From positions 311,616 through 375,615 of the forward strand of contig NW_014575562.1 of the NCBI RefSeq assembly GCF_000708205.1: DNA of 64,000 bases, written 5' to 3'. A program made the position numbers and the translations under genes. Below, piece after piece: positions 56,798 to 64,000 of this stretch. Origin of the DNA: Mixia osmundae IAM 14324. Taxonomy: Eukaryota > Basidiomycota > Mixiomycetes > Mixiales > Mixiaceae. The notes under the pieces were generated by a model, which saw nothing but the letters and a program-made list of their open reading frames with translations, was not told the DNA's origin and did no database searches. Each line of letters starts with the position of its first letter. Within the stretch, counting starts at the first letter, position 1.

Positions 56798-56871
56798 GCA
56801 CAGCCAACAAGCATGATTTGCACATTAGGTGTTGTACAGTGTAAAGAGTGACAGTCTAAGTCTTAAGTATT

Positions 56872-58913
56872 CTACGCAGCGTGGTGCGAACGCGCTCTGA
56901 GACTCGCCCCATACTTCATCAGCAGGAGCGGAACGCCTGCAAAGAGCACAGCGAGGCAGCCGAGTAACGTGCCCGCCCAATTGACGCCACTGCTCAGTAA
57001 GTCAGTGGTGATGAGCAAGATATGCAAGAAAAGACTGACAGATTGTGAAAGAACGGCTGGGTTGCCATGGCCAAAGCGGCGGCTCCGAGTGATCTAGTAA
57101 GTGTGTTTGCGGCAATGGCAGAAGCAGCGTGTTTGTAATAAGCATCGATGAGCGTGTTGATGCCGTTCTGAAAGATGAGCAAGAATGCGCATCCGATGAA
57201 GACGAGCGCGATGACCTGAGGTGCGGCGCTGATGTTAGGATCCGAAGTCCAAGCAAAGAGGAAGAAGCCGATAGGGAAGAGCAGACTGCCGAGCAGCATG
57301 GGCGGCAATCGCGCTTCCGGCGGAAGATTACCGCCAGCCTTATCAAGTTTCGGTGCGTAGACGTAGACAGAATAGGCGATATTGATTATGCCTGCGATCA
57401 AGACCCCGACCAATACGGCCAAGAAGACAGTAGCTGTAGGAACAGGCTTCCAACCACGCTGTTCGGTAAAGGCTGCCTCAAACGGATCAGCTCAGAAGCG
57501 ATGAAGGGAGTAAAAGGTAGCGTGCCAATGGGTACCTGCGAAGCGCAAGTCAGCAAAGATTGCAGCAGTCTATGAACTGACTCACAGCTTCGAAAAGAGC
57601 ATAGAGAATCGAGTAGGCAAACGCATTGAAAAGACAAACACCAAGACAGTATGGCTCCGTCGTCAAGAGTTTAAGCGGAGTGAGCAAGCTCTTCTCCAGG
57701 AAGCCGACAATGCTATGATCGACCGTCTCGTGCTTGGAGTGCAGCTCCCATCGGCCAGTCTGCAAACGAAGCTTCTGAGCCTTCTGACTGAGCAGTACAG
57801 GCGCGAAAGTCTCTGGTAGCCAGATGACGTCGGCGAGGAAGATGGTGCCTGCAGCAATGACGACAAGATACTCCGTCCATCGCCAGCCAAGATAGCTTTC
57901 GGATACCGCGCTGCCACAGAGCGGCCCCAACGTCGGACCGCCTACGACGGCGAAGGAGTAGAAGACGACGGCGATGCCTCTGTACTTCTGACTCCAGAGA
58001 TCACCGAGGCCGCCACCAACATTTGACACTGGAGCACTGCCAAATACACCGGCGAAGAAGCGTGTGATGAAGACTGATTGGAGATCTTTCGAGACGGCGG
58101 TAGCCGCGGAGAACTGAAGTCTCAGCGTTAGCAAATATGTAGGCGCATGGGCGGAAACACCTACACAGACGAATATGCCATACGGAAGGAGCACAGCGGG
58201 CCGGCGACCGTACACCTCGCTGATGGGCGACCATGCGATAGGGCCGAATACGTATCCTAAGCTGTAAGACGACGATGTTTGAGCGTGTCTGCATCATGTC
58301 CACAGCGAGCGAGGCTCACATAAAAAGAGCAGTCCCCAGAGTCGCAACCTCATTGGAGACGCCGAACTCTGCGCCGACATACATCGTACCAGACGAGAAG
58401 ATGGAAGAAGCGAATGTGGATCCGAATGTCGTGAGACCGAGCAAGGCAGTAATGAGACTCTTGCGTGTGGTCGACCACTGCGCATGCAGCTCAGCCCATG
58501 TCCACGCGTCGTGATCTAGGACTTGCGTTCATTGGATTTGCTGGATCATCTTCAGACTCAAAGACGACGATGTTATCCTCATATTCGTGCGAGAGGAGTC
58601 CCTTCTCTGCAGACGAATCTGCGCCCGCGGAAGCATCAACTCCCGTGGGCGCAGGTGCTGGCGCTTTGAGTGAGTTTCCACGATGCCGCCGATAGTCTTC
58701 GTCGTCATGTGTATGCGAGAAATGCGAATCGGTGTAGTGCAGGTCAGGAAACCTGGGTCTGTTCGGCGATGTGGGCGTGACGGGTGGTATATTGCCGACA
58801 GTGTCTCGGTCGGAAGTTGCTGTCTGACTGGAAGAATGACTCGTACTTTGCACGGCGGAGGGTTTGGGTTGGCTCATACCGTGCTGCTTGCTCGCACGGT
58901 CTGATCGCAGCAT
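56872..58913 (-). CDS. MFS transporter, DHA1 polyamine/drug antiporter type
   Basis: Multi-exon, start at ATG 58913 (58877 possible). About 110 polar residues precede VVFESEDDPANPMNASP, the DDPxNPxNW-like lead-in of this family. After a splice come SLITALLGLTTFGSTFASSI and FGPIAWSPISEVYGRRPAVL (motif A). Later segments include FAGVFGSAPVSNVGGGLGDL, AVVGGPTLGPLCGSAVSES, GTIFLADVIWLPETFAPVLL and LFPIGFFLFAWTSDPNISAA. The last exon gives GVNWAGTLLGCLAVLFAGVP and ends with a short basic tail. It is a paralogue-level relative of the other MFS gene in this window but not a recent duplicate, as the sequences differ throughout. It is probably a plasma-membrane or vacuolar exporter. Confidence 0.85.
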
Positions 58914-59241
58914 GATAGAGTGGCAAAGCTACTTATAGAGGCGCTTCTGTTATCCCCATCGAGCTCGGGCGGACATTGGATCGAGGGGCACCGCTGAGCA
59001 CGCGCCGCTTCGGATCCAAGTGAATTCATAAAGTCACGAGCGTGACGCTGTGATCGCAGCAGGCGCTGATCCTGAAGATCTTTCGTCCCACCTGTCTCGG
59101 CTGTTCTCGTCTTGCCAGCTTTCTCAGGAGCTTTCGTGACCGCTCAGGAGCTTTGGCGTCCCTCTTCCCCTGCCTCGTCTCATCTTGCCTCAACCGCGTC
59201 GTCAAGTCCATCCTCCCTGTCCCCGACAAGAAAGTACTGCA

Positions 59242-60654
59242 ATGCTAGCAGTCTGGCTCGTCTCTCTCGGGCTCATCTCGCTCAGCTGCATCGAAGCAAA
59301 ATGGCTCTCCCATTCTGCTCTGATCGCCAAAGCCGAATCCGTACCCGCCGGCGAACATAACTACTACCGCGAGCATTTGGACAAAATTACCGCTTCTCTC
59401 AATGAAGTCAGAGGCGGTGAGAAAGATCCGGATATTCTGCCAGATGGCTATACTGGTACTAGATTCTACGAGCTACGAGGTACGTCCAGTGTGCGACGTC
59501 GCTCGTCGTAGTGACTCCTGACACGTTGGGACCAGGCTGGTTTGAAGTACGCCGAATTCCAGTCTTTGCTGGCGCGCGAGATTGATCGTCTCCATAGTGC
59601 CAATGTGCTGGCGCTGTTACAATCGTTCACGATGAGAAGGAGCCCTTCTATGTCGGGTTCTTGCTCGCCTATACCGCCCATGAGCTCATCACAAGGTCGA
59701 GATTGTCTGCATCCCAAATCAATATCGTATTGCTGACGTGACTTTTGCAGCTTTGTAAGCCGCCTGGGTATATCCAAGTCACTTCTGACCGAGCAGGCGC
59801 GCAGAACCATCTGAAGCATGTCGACCAGAGAGAAATCAGTCAGGCCTTTCGCTCGTTGGTTTCGTTCGTCAGCTAAAGACAATGAGACAGTGGGAACGCC
59901 GCCGAGCAACCAGAGAGTGACCGCTTACTTTGCCGTTCAGCATCGACCCGGAGAGGCAAACTCTGCCTGTGCGTTGCGTCTCGCGTGCGTTGGCATCGAC
60001 GCTGATACAGCGATGCAGGGCAAGATTGTACTCTTCATTATCAGGTGCGTCCTAGGACGGTCATCAGTCTCTTTGCACTGAGCTCTCCTTCTTTCGGGAC
60101 AGACTTGGACCGTGATGATGTTCCTCAACTTTGGTAAGCTCGAGCTCTCTCTACTATGCGTTGAGCTGACGAGGGCTACTGAGCAGATGCAATCTACATC
60201 ACTGAGGAAAACACCGTGCTGTACGCCAAACCGGACGAAGGCAATCGCTCTCTGCTCGGCATCACATGCCAGAAGCTGATGATGTGTGCTCAGGAGCATA
60301 CTTTTCGGACAAGTGCGACGACGCTGCGATGAAATCGATCGGATTGCCCGAAAGCAAGTCTCAAGTTTTGCCTCTTCGCGTGACCATTCAGCTGAGGAGT
60401 ATGGCTGGGCAGTGACCACGGACTGCTATTGTGTGACGCAAAAGCTGTACGAAGAAGTCAACGGAGCGGACGATCTCGATCTCGAGCACCAAGGCAAGCC
60501 GCCCGTTCGTCTCGTCGAGAGCACCTACAACGCGCCCAGAGAGCCTCACCAAACAAGCGGCCGAAAGCGCTCGAATATCAGACGCAAGCCCATCCCGAGA
60601 CTGCCCCCGAACGTAGACCCGATGACGTTTGACCCTCTGACATACGGCGTCTGA
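59242..60654 (+). CDS. Uncharacterised secretory-pathway protein
   Basis: A signal peptide, MLAVWLVSLGLISLSCIEA, starts at ATG 59242, followed by a helical stretch (NNYYREHLDKITASLNEVRG-like) to a GTACGT donor at 59480. Short exons then give GWFE, joined by an in-frame 51-nt intron to CQCAGAVTIVHDEKEPFYVG and FLLAYTAHELITR. Further fragments (DAIYITEENTVLYAKPDEGN; PEADDVCSGAYFSDKCDDAA) and a basic C-terminus (GRKRSNIRRKPIPRLPPNVD) follow, with a stop at 60654. I could not fix all exon edges and do not recognise the family. Overlapping minus-strand frames of similar length look like shadows, since they lack a start context and any motif. Confidence 0.45.
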
Positions 60655-60763
60655 TCTGCTCGCTGGCTCGGTGTCAATCTGATGTACAACGATTTGCAAT
60701 TTTGCGTCGGACAGCAGAGGAAGAAAGAGAGTGGTGCTCTTTGGTGATCTCTGGTACAAGTCA

Positions 60764-61193
60764 TCATTCTTCCGTTATCTTTGCAATGATCTCTGCATCT
60801 CTGTAGATCTGGTACTCCTGTTCTCGCGCCCGATTCAGAGATGAGGCCACGGAAATGCAGCAAGAAAAGACATACATCCTCGCCAATCTTGAGTGATTGA
60901 CCACCGAAAGAGGGTAACAGGACTCTATCACCCTGCTGCACGCTGCACTGGACAAGCTTGCCATCCCTGTCCTTGGAGCCCGGCCCCACTGCGATGACTG
61001 TCCCTTCCGGCGGCGGATTGCTCGTGACGGAGGAAGGCAGGAAGATGCCCGAGGCAGATCGTTCGACGGGTTTGCTACGCTGGATGAGTACCCTGTCGAA
61101 CAAGGGCGCAATCGATCTGATCGACTTGATCGCCAATGACTGCACACTATGCTGAGCGCACGGTCTCGCTGCATCTGTGCTCGCACTTACCAT
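60764..61193 (-). CDS. HSP10: Mitochondrial co-chaperonin Hsp10
   Basis: Three exons: 61191-61193 (only the ATG), 60876-61139 and 60764-60817, with introns of 51 and 58 nt, give 106 residues, the normal Hsp10 length. The first GTAAGT donor follows the start codon directly; the product begins MSLAIKSIRSIAPLFDRVLI. The mobile loop and core read ASGIFLPSS, EGTVIAVGPGSKDRDGK, VQQGDRVLLPSFGGQSLKIG, and the end is EYQIYRDAEIIAKITEE. Hsp10 caps Hsp60 in the mitochondrial matrix. It is transcribed away from HSP60 across a 148-bp gap, so both likely share one promoter. Confidence 0.95.
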
Positions 61194-61341
61194 CTCGTCG
61201 TCTGATCGAGCTCAGAGCTTGAAGCAAGTTCGTTCAGACTCGGAAAGATCGAGAAATGCGCGCGGACGACTTTTTTTTTGAGGACAGGATAAATTTGAGG
61301 AGCAAGTCCGATCGCAAAGCCTCAAGACAAGAGCAAGGAGG
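61194..61341. promoter_or_regulatory. Bidirectional HSP10/HSP60 promoter with heat-shock-element-like steps
   Basis: The gap between the two start codons is 148 bp. It contains TTC at 61233, GAA at 61243 and GAA at 61253, exactly 10 bp apart, a spacing allowed in gapped or step-type heat shock elements. A run of nine T (61271-61279) and a TATA-like GGATAAAT (61287-61294) lie nearer HSP60. Head-to-head chaperonin genes are known from animals. Binding here is inferred. Confidence 0.5.
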
Positions 61342-63243
61342 ATGCTGAGGACGACAGCGCTCAAGAATGCAAAGCGCACGAGCATACAGTCTGCTGCACG
61401 GACGCTCTCCGGCACTGGCTCGATCAGATTAGCGCACAAGGAGATCAAGTTCAGCAACGATGGTCGGGCGGCCATGCTCGCTGGCGTTGACATTCTCGCC
61501 AAGGCAGTCAGCGTCACGCTCGGTCCGAAGGGTCGTAATGTCATCATCGAACAAGCCTTTGGTGGTCCAAAGGTCACGCTGTCGCTCATTCAATCGTATA
61601 CATACGCTGACGATGGCGAGTGTAGATCACTAAAGACGGCGTCACTGTTGCCAAAGCTATCACCCTCAAGGACAAGCAAGTCACCAGCGTGAAGCTCATC
61701 CGACGTTTGGCTGATCGACAGATGACAGGTTTGAGAATCTGGGAGCGAGATTAGTTCAAGATGTGGCCAACAAGACAAACGAAATCGCAGGTGACGGAAC
61801 CACAACGGCCACCGTACTCGCCCGCGCCATCTACTCCGAGGGTGTCAAGAACGTAGCGGCAGGTTGCAACCCCATGGATCTCCGACGGGGTTCACAGAAA
61901 GCCGTCGAAGCCGTCATCAAATTCCTCGAAGCCAACAAACGATCCATCACGACTTCTGCAGAGATCGCTCAAGTCGCGACCATCTCTGCCAATGGAGATG
62001 CTCACGTCGGCCAGCTGATCGCGACCGCCATGGAGAAGGTCGGCAAGGAGGGCGTCATCACCGTCAAGGAGGGCAAGACCATAGAGGACGAGATCGAGGT
62101 CACAGAAGGAATGAGGTTCGACAGAGGATTTATTTCGCCCTACTTTGTGACCGATATCAAGGCGCAAAAGGTCGAATTCGAGAAGCCTCTGATCTTGCTG
62201 AGCGAGAAGAAGATCTCCATGTTGGCCGATATCATGCCTGCACTCGAAGCAGCTGTCCAGCAACGAAAACCGCTGCTCATCATCGCCGAGGACGTAGACG
62301 GAGAAGCACTGGCCGCTTGTATCCTCAACAAGCTGCGATCCCAGCTCCAGGTCGCCGCTGTCAAGGCCCCCGGATTCGGTGATAACCGCAAATCCATCCT
62401 AGGCGATCTTGCCATCCTCACCGGCGGTACAGTCTTTACAGACGAATTCAACGTCAAGCTAGAGCGAGCGACTGCCGATCTGTTCGGTTCGACAGGATCG
62501 GTCACCATCACCAAAGACGACACCATCTTGCTCAACGGTGACGGAACAAAATCGATGATCCAGGAACGATGCGAAATGATCAGGAGTCTCATTGCCGATG
62601 CTTCCACTTCCGAATACGACAAGACCAAGCTGCAAGAACGTCTCGCTAAGCTTTCCGGTGGTGTTGCTGTCATCAAGGTCGGCGGCTCATCCGAGGTCGA
62701 AGTCGGCGAAAAGCGTGACAGGCAAGTCTTCGGATCAGACTGTGGGGACATTAGGCTGATCCAAAATCGCACAGATACGACGATGCGCTCAATGCGACAA
62801 GGGCAGCAGTAGAAGAAGGCGTGTTGCCAGGAGGAGGGGTTGGCTTGCTCAAAGCTTCTCGTGCCCTCGCCACACTCGAGACCGCCAACTTTGATCAAAA
62901 TCTAGGCGTTCAGATCATACAGCGAGCGATCACTCGACCTGCGAGGATCATCGTCGAAAATGCGGGCGAAGAGGGATCTGTCGTCGTCGGCACACTACTA
63001 GATAAATACGGCGAGGAGTTCAATATGGGCTATGATGCCGCACATGGCACCTATGTCGATATGGTCGCAAGCGGCATTCTCGATCCCTTCAAGGTCGTCA
63101 AGACCGCCCTCGTCGATGCTGCAGGTGTAGCTTCTCTGCTCACTACTTCCGAAGCTTGCGTCGTCGACGCACCGGAGGAGAAGGGACCGCCGGGTATGCC
63201 AGGAGGTATGGGCGGTGGCATGGGTGGCTTCCCGGGCATGTAA
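61342..63243 (+). CDS. HSP60: Mitochondrial chaperonin Hsp60
   Basis: Four exons (61342-61572, 61626-61675, 61729-62721, 62775-63243) give 580 residues. All three introns are exactly 53 nt; the second and third start with GCAAGT rather than GT and end ACAG, with GGCTGAT branch sites. A mitochondrial presequence ([20 protein letters not shown]) is followed by [113 protein letters not shown] and the C-terminal GGM/GGF repeats. It folds imported proteins in the matrix with Hsp10 as lid. Confidence 0.96.
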
Positions 63244-63413
63244 AACTTTTCCAGAAGACAGTAACAGAGCAAACCCCCTCCTCATACGACGATCTCGGAG
63301 AAAGCGAGATCAAGACGAAACTTGGCCAATTGTACTCACCACTCTCGATGCATCGCAACTCCTTGTAGATGTCATGCATTGTGTGCCGTATCCGAATGAG
63401 TATGAACGCAGAT

Positions 63414-64000
63414 TCAGGGAAGCTTGGGAACAAACACGGGCGTCTCCGCCTTGTATTTCTTCCAAGCGGGATCGTCGCCCATCTTCTTGTCTTGTGCCTT
63501 CTCGAGCATCGGTACGCCAGAAGCATATCGAATCAGACAGTACCTAGCTGATGCATCAGCTGGGAGACTGCAGTGACAGGGAGATGGGGGCATACTCGAA
63601 GATGGGACTGATGGCTGCGAGTGCAACGAAATAGGTAGGGAAGACGGTCGCTGCACCTGGGCCGGCCAACGCGGTTGTTGCAACAATGTACTGTGATGCC
63701 CACATTCTGCACAGGTTGTCAGCGCTGCCACGATCGCACTCGTGATACATACGAGACTTCGCCGAAGTAGCTGCAAAGCGCGTCAGTGGGTCAATAAAGC
63801 ACTGTAGAGTCAAGGCTTACTTGGGATGACGAGAGAGCGACCAGAGACCGGATTTGATGAATGGCTCGTCGTGCTTCTTTGCTTCCTTCTCTGCTCTCCA
63901 AGCGGACTTCTGACGATCGGCAATGGCTTCAAAGAGGAAAGCGCCAATCCACAGTCCGACTCCGACAAAGTCGCGAATGCCCAATCCGGGCTGCAGTCGT
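63414..64000 (-). CDS. DUF1295 (steroid 5-alpha-reductase-like) membrane protein, 3' part
   Basis: The C-terminal part of a gene that leaves the window on the right. The rightmost exon reads LQPGLGIRDFVGVGLWIGAF and KSGLWSLSRHP, splices to NYFGEVS (HPNYFGE motif), then to MWASQYIVATTALAGPGAAT and ISPIFEY, and a final 34-nt intron (63544-63577) leads to LIRYASGVPMLEKAQDKKMG and KAETPVFVPKLP. SRHPNYFGE and SGVPxLEKxxDKK...TP-x-F-x-P are DUF1295 hallmarks, related to sterol and fatty-acid reductases of the ER. Its exact reaction is unknown. The 34-nt intron has GT, a CTGAT branch site and TAG, but is extremely small. It is convergent with HSP60, 170 bp away. Confidence 0.85.

Noticed and set aside
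59466-60419. Minus-strand frames of 147 and 160 codons opposite the secretory-protein gene
   Set aside because: No motif and no joining introns; the plus strand has a signal peptide, good donors and protein-like fragments.
1-64000. Mobile elements, viral remnants, CRISPR arrays, rRNA or tRNA genes
   Set aside because: I found no transposase, reverse transcriptase, integrase or capsid motif, no long terminal or inverted repeats, no spacer array and no tRNA-like boxes on either strand by eye.

Overview
This window reads as nuclear DNA of a fungus, most likely a basidiomycete. Almost every gene is broken by very short spliceosomal introns, mostly 45-59 nt with some apparently 34-39 nt. The products are eukaryotic and fungal: Sec1, Exo84, Ctf4, Npr3, Gtr2, Cdc50, Erg27, a p150-type dynactin, a CED-12/ELMO protein, a Stealth-type sugar phosphotransferase and Hsp60/Hsp10. 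About 35 genes fit in 64 kb, roughly one per 1.8 kb. A compact Pucciniomycotina genome such as Mixia would fit, but that is a guess from layout, not from a marker sequence. I saw no rRNA, tRNA, transposon, retroelement or CRISPR array.

Left part (1-15 kb): a sugar-phosphate/nucleotide-sugar transporter cut by the left edge, an HSF-domain transcription factor, a Stealth (XPT1-like) phosphotransferase, cytochrome c with six exons, a Cys-rich unknown, RCL1 (pre-rRNA processing), NPR3 (GATOR1/SEACIT arm of TORC1 control) and a multi-pass membrane RING ligase resembling Asi1/Asi3.

Middle (14-30 kb): a head-to-head pair of cutinase-like secreted proteins, both with an altered catalytic-His region; a helical protein with one membrane segment; SEC1; a HIT-type zinc finger protein; an ELMO protein; an MFS exporter; then a sparse stretch and an EAF-like acidic protein.

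Right part (30-64 kb): genes alternate strand almost without exception: dynactin p150, a SIKE/FGFR1OP2-like STRIPAK subunit, glycine-cleavage T protein, an ABHD4/Cld1-type hydrolase, ERG27, EXO84, a diverged mitochondrial carrier, a weak small gene, an Hst3/Hst4-type sirtuin, CTF4, an HSL-type hydrolase, CDC50, GTR2, a second MFS exporter, an unknown secretory protein, HSP10, HSP60 and a DUF1295 protein cut by the right edge. Convergent neighbours often lie only 12-100 bp apart, so their 3' UTRs must overlap or be nearly absent.

Functional themes recur without forming an operon-like cluster: TORC1 signalling (NPR3, GTR2), exocytosis and polarity (SEC1, EXO84, CDC50, ELMO, dynactin), replication-coupled chromatin (the sirtuin next to CTF4) and mitochondrial proteostasis (HSP10/HSP60 from a shared promoter). 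The observations most worth checking are a PCNA-binding-type motif at the end of the sirtuin, the altered cutinase pair, three GC-AG introns (two in HSP60), introns near the lower size limit, and the strict strand alternation. All exon boundaries here were inferred by eye from reading frame, splice signals and protein family conservation.
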